A DNA stretch of 64,000 nucleotides from Planobispora rosea (lineage in GTDB: Bacteria; Actinomycetota; Actinomycetes; Streptosporangiales; Streptosporangiaceae). The stretch is taken from the NCBI RefSeq assembly GCF_014648175.1, contig NZ_BMQP01000019.1:62001-126000 (forward strand), in the 5' to 3' direction. Shown in pieces: positions 1 to 8,506 of this stretch. Numbering within the stretch: the stretch's first letter is position 1; each line of letters begins with the position of its first letter. The position numbers were made by a program, and so were the translations under genes. The notes below the pieces were generated by a model. It did no database searches. It saw nothing but the letters and a program-made list of their open reading frames with translations, and was not told the DNA's origin.

Positions 1-1943
1 TCAGCGACTTCGACGAGGTCGAGATCAGGCAGCAGCGCTCGGTGAACCTCACCGTGGCGCCGATCGTCTACAACGACATCAAGATCAACCTGCTGGACAC
101 CCCCGGCTACGCCGACTTCGTCGGCGACCTGCGCGCGGGCCTGCGCGCGGCCGACGCCGCGCTGTTCGTCGTCTCGGCGGCCGACGGCGTGGACGGCCTG
201 ACCCGGATCCTGTGGGAGGAGTGCGCGGCGGTCGGCATGCCCCGCGCCGTCGTGATCACCAAGATCGACCATCAGCGGGCCGACTTCGACGAGGTGCTCG
301 CCACCTGCCAGGACGCCTTCGGCGAGGGCGTGGCCCCGCTCTACCTCCCGGTGATCACCAACGGCAAGGTGAACGGCCTGATCGGGCTGCTGTCCCGGAA
401 GTTCTACAACTACGCCACCGGCGCCCGCGGCGAGCACGCCCCCGGCCCCGACCACGAGGCCCGGATCGACGAGTACCGCGACACCCTGATCGAGGGCATC
501 ATCCAGGAGAGCGAGGACGAGTCCCTGATGGACCGCTACCTCGCCGGCGAGGAGATCGCCACCAAGGTCCTCATCGACGACCTGGAGAAGGCCGTCGCGC
601 GGGGCGGCTTCTACCCGGTACTGGCCGCCGGGGGCGGCGTGGGCGCCGAGGAGATCCTGGAGATCGTCACCCAGGGGTTCCCCTCCCCCCTCGAACACCC
701 GATGCCGGAGATCACCACCATCGACGGCAAGCCCGTGACCGGCATCGCCTGCGATCCCGACGGCCCGCTCGTGGCCGAGGTCGTCAAGACCACCAGCGAC
801 CCCTACGTGGGACGGATCAGCCTGGTGCGGGTGTTCTCCGGGACGTTGCGCCCGGACATGACCGTGCACGTCTCCGGGCACGGCCTGGCCGACCGCGGGC
901 ACGAGGACCACGACGTGGACGAGCGCATCGGCGCGCTCTCCTCCCCGCTCGGCAAGCTGCAGCGGCCCGCGGCCAAGTGCGTGGCCGGAGACATCGTCGC
1001 CGTGGCCAAGCTGTCCCGCGCGGAGACCGGGGACACGCTCTCCGACAAGGACCGGCCGCTGCTGATGACCGCCTGGACGATGCCCGACCCGCTCCTGCCG
1101 GTCGCGGTCCAGGCGCGGTCCAAGGCCGACGACGACAAGCTCGGCCAGGCGCTGGGCCGCCTCGTCGCCGAGGACCCCACGCTCCGGCTGGAGAACAACC
1201 CCGAGACCAAGCAGCTGGTGCTGTGGTGCATGGGCGAGGCCCACGCCGACGTGCTGCTGGACCGGCTGAGCAAGCGGCACGGCGTCGAGGTGGAGAAGGT
1301 CGACCTGCGGGTGCCGCTGCGGGAGACCTTCGGCGGCAAATGCCAGGCCATGGGCCGCAACGTCAAGCAGACGGGCGGTCACGGCCAGTACGCCATCTGC
1401 CATCTGGAGATCGAGCCCCTGCCCTCCGGCGGGGGTTTCGAGTTCGTGGACAAGATCGTCGGCGGTGTGGTGCCGCGCCAGTTCATCCCGTCGGTGGAGA
1501 AGGGCGTACGGACCCAGATGGGACGCGGCGTGGTCGCCGGGTACCCGGTGGTCGACGTCCGCGTGACGCTCTACGACGGCAAGGCCCACTCGGTCGACTC
1601 CTCCGACATGGCCTTCCAGATCGCCGGGGCGCTCGCCCTGAAGGAGGCCGCCGCCAAGGTCCCGACGCTGCTGCTGGAGCCGGTCGACGAGGTGGCGGTG
1701 CTGATCCCCGACGACTACGTCGGCGCGGTGATGTCCGACCTGTCCTCGCGCCGGGGCCGGGTCCTGGGCACCGAGCCGGTCGGCGTCGGCCGCACCCTGG
1801 TCCGGGCCGAGGTGCCCGAACTGGAGATCACCCGCTACGCCATCGACCTGCGGTCGATGTCCCAGGGAACGGGGACCTTCCAGCGCACCTTCCTGCGCTA
1901 CGAACCGCTCCCCCCGCACCTGGTCGACAAGGTCACCGCCTGA
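1..1943 (+). CDS. fusA2: Elongation factor G-like protein EF-G2, 5' end cut by window
   Basis: This is a translational GTPase of the EF-G paralogue group (EF-G2) common in actinobacteria; its exact cellular role is not settled. The open frame runs in from the left edge, so the P-loop and first residues are missing. The GTG at 42 is internal, because the codons before it already read as switch I and G2 sequence. G3 is seen as DTPG and G4 as TKID, followed by domain II, then domains III to V up to the RYEPLPPHLVDKV end. About 646 codons are present against roughly 700 to 730 for the family, so only some 60 to 80 residues should lie outside. It ends in a strong hairpin. Family assignment is firm; the choice of EF-G2 rather than canonical FusA rests on the DTPGYADFVG wording and the lack of rpsL/rpsG/tuf neighbours. 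Confidence 0.9.
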   Translation, partial: SDFDEVEIRQQRSVNLTVAPIVYNDIKINLLDTPGYADFVGDLRAGLRAADAALFVVSAADGVDGLTRILWEECAAVGMPRAVVITKIDHQRADFDEVLATCQDAFGEGVAPLYLPVITNGKVNGLIGLLSRKFYNYATGARGEHAPGPDHEARIDEYRDTLIEGIIQESEDESLMDRYLAGEEIATKVLIDDLEKAVARGGFYPVLAAGGGVGAEEILEIVTQGFPSPLEHPMPEITTIDGKPVTGIACDPDGPLVAEVVKTTSDPYVGRISLVRVFSGTLRPDMTVHVSGHGLADRGHEDHDVDERIGALSSPLGKLQRPAAKCVAGDIVAVAKLSRAETGDTLSDKDRPLLMTAWTMPDPLLPVAVQARSKADDDKLGQALGRLVAEDPTLRLENNPETKQLVLWCMGEAHADVLLDRLSKRHGVEVEKVDLRVPLRETFGGKCQAMGRNVKQTGGHGQYAICHLEIEPLPSGGGFEFVDKIVGGVVPRQFIPSVEKGVRTQMGRGVVAGYPVVDVRVTLYDGKAHSVDSSDMAFQIAGALALKEAAAKVPTLLLEPVDEVAVLIPDDYVGAVMSDLSSRRGRVLGTEPVGVGRTLVRAEVPELEITRYAIDLRSMSQGTGTFQRTFLRYEPLPPHLVDKVTA

Positions 1944-1949
1944 CCCCCG

Positions 1950-1986
1950 GACGGGAGGCGCGGACCGGGGCCCCGCGCCTCCCGTC
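1950..1986 (+). terminator. Strong GC hairpin after EF-G2
   Basis: A perfect 14-bp stem (arms 1950-1963 and 1973-1986) with a 9-base loop starts seven bases after the EF-G2 stop. There is no T-run, as is usual for actinobacterial terminators. Confidence 0.65.
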
Positions 1987-2078
1987 GGCCACATTCGTCA
2001 CATAAGTCACATATACATCACAAAACGATTTCGTTCTTTCGGCCAAAGCATTCCCAACCCGATGCCACACTGTGGTCC

Positions 2079-3662
2079 ATGCGCACCGGACGCCCCCTGC
2101 TCGCAGCCGCCGCCCTCGCCGTCCTCACCGCCGGTACCGCGTACGTCTTCGGACCGGACGCCGGAACCGCCGCCCCCTCCGCGGGCGGGACCGTGCCCGA
2201 GGCCCCCGAGGCCGTCGCCGCCGCGTCGTCGTGCCCGGTGGACGCGCGATTCCCCAAGCGGCAGCTCCGCGGGGTCTGGATCGCCACGGTGAACAACATC
2301 GACTGGCCGACCCGGACCGGCCTGTCGCCCTCCGCCCAGCAGGCCGAGTACGTCAAGCTCCTCGACGATGCGGCCGAGCGCCGCCTCAACGCCGTCTTCG
2401 TCCAGGTCCGCCCGGCCTCCGACGCCTTCTACCGGTCGTCGCTGGAGCCGTGGTCGAGGTTCCTGACCGGTACGGCGGGCAAGGACCCCGGCTGGGACCC
2501 GCTGCCCTTCCTCATCGCCGAGGCCCGCAAGCGCGGCATGGAGTTCCACGCCTGGTTCAACCCCTACCGCGCGGCCTACGACACCGACCGGAGCAAGCTG
2601 CCGGCCTCCCACCCGGCCCGCGTCCGCCCGGACTGGGTCGTCAAGTACGGGGACCGGCTCTACTACAACCCGGGCCTGCCCGAGGTCCGCGACCACGTCA
2701 CCAAGGTCATCACGGACGTGGTGCGGCGCTACGACGTCGACGGCGTGCACTTCGACGACTACTTCTACCCCTACCCCGGCGGCGGCGGGACGTTCCGCGA
2801 CGGCGCCGCCTTCGCCCGGTACGGCGGCGGCATGAAGCTGGCCGACTGGCGCCGCGCCAACGTCAACAAGCTCGTCGCCCAGGTCGACCGGGCGGTGCAC
2901 ACGACCAAGAAGCACGTGAAGTTCGGCATCAGCCCGTTCGGCATCTGGCGCAACGCCTCCAACGACCCCAGCGGGTCGGCGACCCGGGGCATGTCCGCCT
3001 ACGACGCCATCTACGCCGACTCCCGCCACTGGATCCGTTCGGGCACGGTCGACTACGTCATGCCGCAGCTCTACTGGCCGCGCGGCTTCCAGATCGCCGA
3101 CTACGACGTGCTGGCGCCGTGGTGGGCCAAGGAGGTCAGGGGCACCGACGTCCACCTGTACATCGGCCAGGCCCTGTACCGCGTCGGGGCCACCGACACC
3201 CCCGCCTGGCGCAGGCCCGGGGAGCTCCCCTCCCATCTGACCCGCAACCGCAAGTACCCCGAGATCCGCGGCGACGTCTACTTCAGCGCCAAGCAGGTCT
3301 CCTCCAACCCGCTCCGCGTGATGGACCGGATCACCGCCGACCACTACGCCCGCCCGGCGCTGCGCCCCCTGATGAAGGGCCTCGGCGGCAAGGCTCCGGA
3401 CCGGCCGCGCGACGTCAGGGTCGAGGGCGCGAAGCTCTCCTGGAAGTCCTCCCCCGGCGCCGCCTCCTACGCGGTCTACCGGGTCACCTCCGGCGGCACC
3501 GGCGCGTGCGCCGTCGCCGACGCCCGCAACCTGGTCGCGATCGTCCCCGCCGCCGGCGGCGCCCGCCAGACCTTCGCCATGCGGGGTACGGGGACCTACC
3601 TGGTCTCCGCCCTGGACCGCCTGCACCACGAGAGCCCCGCCACCCGGGCCGCGCTCCCCTAG
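2079..3662 (+). CDS. Secreted glycoside hydrolase-like family 10 (GHL10, DUF187) protein
   Basis: Exported protein of the PF02638/YngK-DigH class, members of which are glycosidases acting on cell-wall glycans or polysaccharide. The N-terminus has a short Arg patch and an Ala/Leu-rich core (residues 3-25), read as a signal peptide or anchor. The TIM-barrel part begins with LRGVWIATVNNIDWP (about residue 65) and carries the family motif DGVHFDDYFYPYP (about 225). After residue 445 a beta-rich segment with WKSSPGAASYAVYRV looks like a fibronectin type III fold. The substrate is not visible from the sequence. No clear Shine-Dalgarno precedes the ATG. The stop codon overlaps the stop of the convergent tetR gene in a shared CTAG, so the two genes have no room for a terminator between them. 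Confidence 0.85.
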   Translation: MRTGRPLLAAAALAVLTAGTAYVFGPDAGTAAPSAGGTVPEAPEAVAAASSCPVDARFPKRQLRGVWIATVNNIDWPTRTGLSPSAQQAEYVKLLDDAAERRLNAVFVQVRPASDAFYRSSLEPWSRFLTGTAGKDPGWDPLPFLIAEARKRGMEFHAWFNPYRAAYDTDRSKLPASHPARVRPDWVVKYGDRLYYNPGLPEVRDHVTKVITDVVRRYDVDGVHFDDYFYPYPGGGGTFRDGAAFARYGGGMKLADWRRANVNKLVAQVDRAVHTTKKHVKFGISPFGIWRNASNDPSGSATRGMSAYDAIYADSRHWIRSGTVDYVMPQLYWPRGFQIADYDVLAPWWAKEVRGTDVHLYIGQALYRVGATDTPAWRRPGELPSHLTRNRKYPEIRGDVYFSAKQVSSNPLRVMDRITADHYARPALRPLMKGLGGKAPDRPRDVRVEGAKLSWKSSPGAASYAVYRVTSGGTGACAVADARNLVAIVPAAGGARQTFAMRGTGTYLVSALDRLHHESPATRAALP

Positions 3663-4234
3663 GAAGGGCCGGACCCGGGCCGGCGGTCGAGCAGCAGGTC
3701 GGCGGCGCGGGTGAGGACCTGGGCCCGGGTACGGTCGCCGTGGTCGGCGGCGAGGAAGTGCTCGCCGATCGCCACACAGAAGGCCAGCAGGCTGCGGGCC
3801 TCGACCTCGTCGGCGTCGGAGCAGAAGGTGCCGATCATCTCACGCAGCAGCGCCATGCGCCGGTTGTCCACTCTCCGCAGGCGTTCGGCGACCGCTTCGT
3901 CGCGCCGGGCCCAGTCCCGGACGGCCAGGTCGATCGGGAGCAGGCGATCGCCGGAGAACGTCAGCACGCCCGCGCGCTGGATCTTGGTCTTCGCGTCGCC
4001 GCCCTCGCGCTCGACACGGTCGATCACCTCGTCGGTGCTCTCCCGCTCCCAGGTGTCCAGCATCGCCTCCAGCAGCGCGTCACGGTCGGCGAAGAACCCG
4101 TAGAACCCGCCTTTCGTGACGCCGAGCCGCTTCGCCAGCGCCTCGACGCGGACGGCGTCCGGGCCGCCGGTGGCCAGCGCCCGCAGCCCTTCCTCGATCC
4201 ATCTGTCGCGCGGTGTGCGGGTCGTCGGCACCAC
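3659..4234 (-). CDS. TetR family transcriptional regulator
   Basis: One-component repressor of 191 residues. The N-terminal helix-turn-helix is seen as VEALAKRLGVTKGGFYGFFADRDALL (read in parts: VEALAKRLGVTKGG then FYGFFADRDALL, residues 28-54), the classic TetR recognition helix; the C-terminal ligand domain is variable. The start is GTG at 4234, with an AGAGAGG ribosome site just upstream. It is transcribed away from the DUF2867 gene across a 96-base space filled by three copies of one dyad, so it most likely represses itself and that neighbour. The inducer is unknown. Its stop overlaps that of the glycosidase gene. Confidence 0.88.
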   Translation of the reverse strand: MVPTTRTPRDRWIEEGLRALATGGPDAVRVEALAKRLGVTKGGFYGFFADRDALLEAMLDTWERESTDEVIDRVEREGGDAKTKIQRAGVLTFSGDRLLPIDLAVRDWARRDEAVAERLRRVDNRRMALLREMIGTFCSDADEVEARSLLAFCVAIGEHFLAADHGDRTRAQVLTRAADLLLDRRPGSGPS

Positions 4235-4244
4235 ATGTCCTCTC

Positions 4245-4310
4245 TTTATACGCCATCGTATATACGATGGCGTATAAATGGGTTAGCCTGCGTTTTATAC
4301 GGCATCGTAT
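4245..4310. promoter_or_regulatory. Triple operator for the TetR regulator
   Basis: A perfect 34-bp palindrome spans 4245-4278 (17-bp arms). It is made of two head-to-head copies of a 14-bp dyad, ATACG-N4-CGTAT (ATACGCCATCGTAT and its reverse complement). A third copy, ATACGGCATCGTAT, lies at 4297-4310 just before the DUF2867 gene. The first pair sits against the tetR ribosome site. The arrangement fits autoregulation plus control of the divergent gene. Binding by this TetR is inferred from position. Confidence 0.7.
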
Positions 4311-4330
4311 ACATGGATGGAGACGATGAG

Positions 4331-4822
4331 ATGGACTTCGGCCCGGTCGACGGCGTCGTGGGAACGCGCGACGTCCCCGATTCCGTCCGCGCCCTCAGCT
4401 CGTTGCCCCGCATCGACTACGCCGACCGCTTCACCCTCCTGTCCACCGACGCGGACGCGTCACCGGAGCGGTGGGCGCGGGCGATGTTCGGCGACGTCCC
4501 CAGCGCCGGGGAGCTGCTGATCTGGCGGGGTTTCCTCGGTCTCCGGCTCAGCCCGGGGCGGTCGCCCGCCACCGTGGCCGGATGGCGGATCGACGGCCGC
4601 GGCGACGACTGGATCCGGCTCGGGGCGGCGTCCTGGTTCCTGACCGCCGACCTCCTGGTGCAGACAGCCGGCGGCCGGGTCTCGCTGACGACCTTCCTGC
4701 ACTACGCCCGGTTCCCGGGCCACGTCGTGTGGCCCCCGCTGGCCGCCGTCCACCGCCGGCTGGCGCCCGCGGTGCTCCGCGCCGCCGCGACCCGGCTGGC
4801 GGCCCGCCCCGCCCCGGCCTGA
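4331..4822 (+). CDS. DUF2867 family protein
   Basis: Soluble protein of about 163 residues matching the DUF2867 family by its DYADRF opening, the ERWARAMFGDVPS segment, the GRVSLTTFLHY strand and the basic C-terminal helix around PPLAAVHRRLAPAVLRAA. No catalytic function is established for the family; members often sit next to TetR genes. The start is taken at ATG 4331 because GGAG at 4319-4322 lies eight bases upstream. An in-frame ATG at 4313 has no ribosome site and overlaps the operator region. The gene is divergent from tetR and its promoter must overlap the three operator dyads, so it is probably the main target of that repressor. Confidence 0.7.
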   Translation: MDFGPVDGVVGTRDVPDSVRALSSLPRIDYADRFTLLSTDADASPERWARAMFGDVPSAGELLIWRGFLGLRLSPGRSPATVAGWRIDGRGDDWIRLGAASWFLTADLLVQTAGGRVSLTTFLHYARFPGHVVWPPLAAVHRRLAPAVLRAAATRLAARPAPA

Positions 4823-4946
4823 TCACCCGCCTCCGAGCCCGGCGCCCGCCGCCGGCACCACCCCGTGATGCGCCGTTCGCTGGACCCGGGGCCCTGTCTT
4901 CCCCTACGGTGCCAGCATTCGGAACCGGGGGCAGGGAGGACATTCG

Positions 4947-7202
4947 GTGAGGCGGACGCTGGTCGCGTTTGCGTTGCTTCTGAGCGCGGTGTGGCCGGGG
5001 GCCGCACAGGCGGCCACGGTCCCCGGCGCCGCACAGGCGTCCGCGGATCCCGGCGGCGCGCGGGTCTCCGGCTCCCCCGGCGCGGCGGAAACCCGCGCGG
5101 CGGAGAAACGGGTGGCCCTGATCGGGATCCCCGGCCTGCTCTGGAGCGACCTGGGGCCCGGGACCACACCCAACCTCTGGCGGCTGGCCGGGGAGAGCGC
5201 CCTCGGCTCGTTGTCGGTCCGCACCGTCGGCCGGGTGACCTGCCCCTACGACGGGTGGCTGACGGTGTCGGCCGGGATCAGGTCCGCCGCCGGGTACGGC
5301 TGCGGCCTGCCGCCGGTGCCCGAGGCCCGGCCCGGCGGGGACGGCGCGGTCATCCCCGACTACGACTACCTGCACCGGGTCGCCGGCCAGCGGAACGCCG
5401 GCCTGCTCGGCGAGGCCGTACACGCCGCCGGCGGATGCACGCTCGCCGTCGGCCCGGGAGCCGCGCTGGCCCTGGCCGACCGGACCGGGCGGGTGGACCG
5501 CTACGCCGCCTCCCCCGCGCAGCTCCAGGCGGACGCGCTGACCGCGTGCCGGGTGCTCGCGTTCGACATCGACGACCTCATCCGGCCCTACCTGGCGGCC
5601 GACGACCGGCTCCCCAAGGTCGAGGACGCGCTCCCCGCGCCCGAGCGGCAGGCCGCGCTGCGGCTGGCCGACGCCGAGGCCGGGACGGTGCTCGGCATGC
5701 TCCCCGAGGGCACCACCGTGCTCCTTGCGGGCCTGTCCGACCACGGATCGCAGCCGCACCTGCGGGTGGCCATGATGCGCTCGGGCCCCGGCGACCGGGA
5801 CCGGTTCCTCGGCGCGGTCTCCACCCGCCGCGAGGACGTCACGATCCTGCCGGACATCACGGCCACCGTGCTGTCCGTGATCGGCGTCCCGGAGCCGCAC
5901 TCGGTGGTCGGGACGTCCTGGCGGGCGAGCGAGAGCCGTACCGGCGGGGTCGAGCGGGCCCGGACCGGGCTGGAGCGCGCCGACGTCGCCGGCCAGACGA
6001 TCCGGGAGATCGGCGGCGCGTTCTTCATCAGCATCGCGGTGCTCCAGGTCGCCTTCTACCTCGTCGCGTTCCTGCTGCTGCGGCGGGGGCGCGGGCTGGG
6101 CCTGGTGCGCGTGGCCGCGGTCGCCCTCGCCTCCCTGCCGGTCTCGACCTACCTGGTCAACCTCGTCGGCTGGCGGCACGCCGGCACACCCCTGTTCGCC
6201 CTGGGCGGCGGGATCGTCGGGTGCGCGCTGCTGCTGGCGGCGGCCGCTCTGACGCTGCCGTGGGCCTGGGCGCGGCTGCGCCGGTCTCCCGCCGGGGACG
6301 CGCGTGGCTTCCCGAGCCCGCTCGGGCCGCTCGCGGTCGTGGCGGCGGTCACCGCGGCGGTGCTCGCCGGGGACCTGCTGACCGGGACGTCCCTGCAGCT
6401 CAACAGCGTGATGGGATACACGGCGGTGGTGGGCGCACGCTACTACGGCCTGGGCAACATCCCGTTCGCCCTGTTCGCCACCTCGGTCCTGCTGCTGGCC
6501 TCGGTCATCGCCCACCGGCTGATACGGCGGGGCCGCAGGGTCGCGGCGGTCGCCGTCGTGGCGGTGCTCGGCGGCTCGGCGATGATCCTCGGCGGCTGGC
6601 CGGGGGTGGGCAGCGACTTCGGCGGAGTGATCGCGTTCGTGCCGGGCATCGCGGTGACCGCGATGCTGCTGGCGGGGCGCAGGGTCTCGGCGGTCAAGCT
6701 GGGCGCGCTCGTGGCGGCGGGCGGCGTCACCGTGATGGCGATCGCCTATCTCGACTACCTGCGCCCGCCCGGCTCCCAGACCCACCTGGGCCGGTTCGTC
6801 GGCCAGATATCCAGCGGCGAGGCGGTGGAGGTGATCGCCCGCAAGCTCTCGGCGATGCTGGGCACGCTGCTCAACCCCACCCTGATGCCGATCGTGATCG
6901 CGGCGGTCGCGTTCCTCGTCTACGCGCTGATGCGGCCGGAGGCGGCCAGCGCCGGGGCGCTGCCCGCCGCGTTCGGGCACTCCCCCGCGCTGCGGGCCGG
7001 GCTGATCGGCACCCTCGTCAGCGGCGTGGTCGGGATGCTGGTCAACGACTCGGGGGCGGCCGTGCTGTCCATGGCCCTGGCGCTGGCCGTGCCGCTGACG
7101 TTGTCGGTGGGCGTCGCGGTCCTGCGCGACCCCGAGGCGGCGGCCTACATCCCGGAGGGCCAGCAGCCGGCGAGCAGCGACCTGGTGTCGCGCAGCAGCT
7201 GA
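4947..7202 (+). CDS. Large membrane protein with alkaline-phosphatase-like extracytoplasmic half
   Basis: Protein of 751 residues. It starts at GTG 4947 behind a GGGAGGA ribosome site. Residues 1-25 form a signal peptide ending near AQA. Residues 50-340 resemble the alkaline phosphatase/sulfatase fold seen in several actinobacterial membrane proteins (VALIGIPGLLWSDL, later VLLAGLSDHGSQPHL and ILPDITATVLSVIGV). From about 355 to the end there are ten or more hydrophobic membrane helices, with conserved-looking GARYYGLGN and GVGSDFGG loops. The classical metal ligands of alkaline phosphatase are not obviously complete, so activity is doubtful. It may act in the cell envelope, but no substrate can be named. 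Its last 58 bases overlap the end of the convergent HIT gene. Confidence 0.6.
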   Translation: MRRTLVAFALLLSAVWPGAAQAATVPGAAQASADPGGARVSGSPGAAETRAAEKRVALIGIPGLLWSDLGPGTTPNLWRLAGESALGSLSVRTVGRVTCPYDGWLTVSAGIRSAAGYGCGLPPVPEARPGGDGAVIPDYDYLHRVAGQRNAGLLGEAVHAAGGCTLAVGPGAALALADRTGRVDRYAASPAQLQADALTACRVLAFDIDDLIRPYLAADDRLPKVEDALPAPERQAALRLADAEAGTVLGMLPEGTTVLLAGLSDHGSQPHLRVAMMRSGPGDRDRFLGAVSTRREDVTILPDITATVLSVIGVPEPHSVVGTSWRASESRTGGVERARTGLERADVAGQTIREIGGAFFISIAVLQVAFYLVAFLLLRRGRGLGLVRVAAVALASLPVSTYLVNLVGWRHAGTPLFALGGGIVGCALLLAAAALTLPWAWARLRRSPAGDARGFPSPLGPLAVVAAVTAAVLAGDLLTGTSLQLNSVMGYTAVVGARYYGLGNIPFALFATSVLLLASVIAHRLIRRGRRVAAVAVVAVLGGSAMILGGWPGVGSDFGGVIAFVPGIAVTAMLLAGRRVSAVKLGALVAAGGVTVMAIAYLDYLRPPGSQTHLGRFVGQISSGEAVEVIARKLSAMLGTLLNPTLMPIVIAAVAFLVYALMRPEAASAGALPAAFGHSPALRAGLIGTLVSGVVGMLVNDSGAAVLSMALALAVPLTLSVGVAVLRDPEAAAYIPEGQQPASSDLVSRSS

Positions 7203-7696
7203 GGCAGCACCCGGGTCTGGCCGACCACCGGCATGAAGTTGGTGTCGCCGCCCCACCGGGGCACCACGTGCTGGTGCAGGTGGGCGGCGATGCCGGCGCC
7301 CGCCACGGTGCCGAGGTTCATGCCCACGTTGAAACCGTGCGCGCCGCTGGCCTTGCGCAGGGCGGTCAGCCCGCGCTGGGTGAAGGCGGCCAGTTCGGCG
7401 GTCTCGGCGGCGTCCAGGTCGGTGTAGTCCGGGACGTGCCGGTAGGGGCAGATGAGCAGGTGACCCGAGTTGTAGGGGTAGAGGTTGAGGACGGCGTAGA
7501 CCCGCTCGCCCCGGGCGACGACCAGGCCGTCCTCGTCGCTCAGCTTCGGGATGTCGCAGAACGGGCATCCGTCCTCCGGTCCCGAGCCGGTCGGCTTGTT
7601 CTCTCCCTTGATGTAGGCCATCCGGTGCGGGGTCCAGAGCCTCTCGAACGCGTCCGGCGTTCCCGTCCCGTCCTGCGCCTGCGGCTCGTCGCTCAT
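7145..7696 (-). CDS. HIT family nucleotide hydrolase/phosphorylase
   Basis: Histidine-triad protein of 183 residues, the actinobacterial kind whose Mycobacterium homologue (Rv2613c) acts on diadenosine tetraphosphate. The triad is HLHQHVV near residue 130. An N-terminal pair, CPFCDIPK, and the LNLYPYNSGHLLICPYRH strand-helix are also typical. The start is taken at ATG 7696 (MSDEPQ); ATG 7708 is an alternative and neither has a good ribosome site. In many actinobacteria this gene follows thrS directly; here thrS lies 23.7 kb away beyond the injection-system cluster. The 3' end overlaps the membrane-protein gene on the other strand by 58 bases, so the two mRNAs are antisense over their ends. 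Confidence 0.9.
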   Translation of the reverse strand: MSDEPQAQDGTGTPDAFERLWTPHRMAYIKGENKPTGSGPEDGCPFCDIPKLSDEDGLVVARGERVYAVLNLYPYNSGHLLICPYRHVPDYTDLDAAETAELAAFTQRGLTALRKASGAHGFNVGMNLGTVAGAGIAAHLHQHVVPRWGGDTNFMPVVGQTRVLPQLLRDTRSLLAGCWPSGM

Positions 7697-7837
7697 GGCG
7701 GTCAGCATATTGCCAGGCAGATCCGTGCGTTCCGGCGGCTCCCGATCGGGGTGCTCCCTCCCCTGTGCAGCGGACGAATACGGCATACTTCCGGCAGAAT
7801 TCAGCGAGCATGACAGACGACTGCCGAGGAGCATGCC

Positions 7838-8473
7838 ATGACCGACGTCTCCGTCGAGGAAACCCTCGACAAGACCGGTGCGGAGACCAGCGAGGACACC
7901 CGCGAGGAGGTCCGTGAGACCGGCACGGAGACGGAGTCCCCCATCGTGACGGCCACCGCCTCCCGCCCGTTCTCCCTCGGCGTGTCCGTCCCCCCGGCCG
8001 CCGAACCGGTCTCCGTCGGCTCCATGGGCCCCGCGGGCCCCGCGGGCCCCGCGAGCTCCGCGGCCGTGGTCAAGGGGCGGATCAAGGTCGCCGACGAGGT
8101 GGTGGAGAAGGTCGCCGCGCTCGCCACACTGGAGGTGGCCGGAGTCGCCGCCCTGGGTGAGGAGATCGACCGCCTGGCCGAGCCGATCCGCGAGCACGCT
8201 CCCGGCGGCGGACGGGGCCCCCGCGGTGTCAGCGCCCACGTCCAGGACCGCACCGTCGCCGTGGACGTGACGATCGTCGCCGAGTACGGCCACGTGGTGA
8301 TGGACGTGGCCAACGAGGTGAAGACCAACGTGGCCCGCACGGTCAGCCGGATGCTGGGCATGCGCGTCGTCGAGGTCAACGTGGGCGTCGAGGACGTCCG
8401 CCTGCCCGGCGAGCTCCGGCCCGGTTCCCCCGTCGGGGGCGAGCCCCGGGACCGGACCGCGGAATCGTTCTGA
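7838..8473 (+). CDS. Asp23/Gls24 family envelope stress protein
   Basis: Protein of 211 residues. The first 75 are acidic and low in complexity, rich in Glu/Thr and then Gly-Pro-Ala repeats (PAGPAGPAS), and are probably disordered. Residues 80-190 are the Asp23 domain: GRIKVADEVVEKVAALATLEV, a GV(S/A)A strand, and VDVTIVAEYGHVVMDV, ending in VVEVNVGVEDV. In Gram-positive bacteria such proteins sit near the membrane and respond to cell-envelope or alkaline stress; no membrane segment is seen here. The start is ATG 7838 behind GAGGAG. It is divergent from HIT over 141 bases and converges with the fibre gene across 33 bases. Confidence 0.88.
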   Translation: MTDVSVEETLDKTGAETSEDTREEVRETGTETESPIVTATASRPFSLGVSVPPAAEPVSVGSMGPAGPAGPASSAAVVKGRIKVADEVVEKVAALATLEVAGVAALGEEIDRLAEPIREHAPGGGRGPRGVSAHVQDRTVAVDVTIVAEYGHVVMDVANEVKTNVARTVSRMLGMRVVEVNVGVEDVRLPGELRPGSPVGGEPRDRTAESF

Positions 8474-8506
8474 CACCGGCCCTCCGGTCTCAGGGAACCC
8501 CCGGCC

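Noticed and set aside
2065..2075. CCACACTGTGG dyad before the glycosidase gene as an operator
   Set aside because: Too short and not repeated; no regulator nearby to link it with.
2007..3629. Long minus-strand open frame opposite the glycosidase gene
   Set aside because: Composition is typical of the complement of a GC-rich gene, there is no family motif, and the plus-strand gene is clear.
4548..7811. A 1087-residue minus-strand frame covering the membrane protein
   Set aside because: Rich in Arg, Gly, Asp and His without any fold pattern; the plus-strand gene has a signal peptide and membrane helices.
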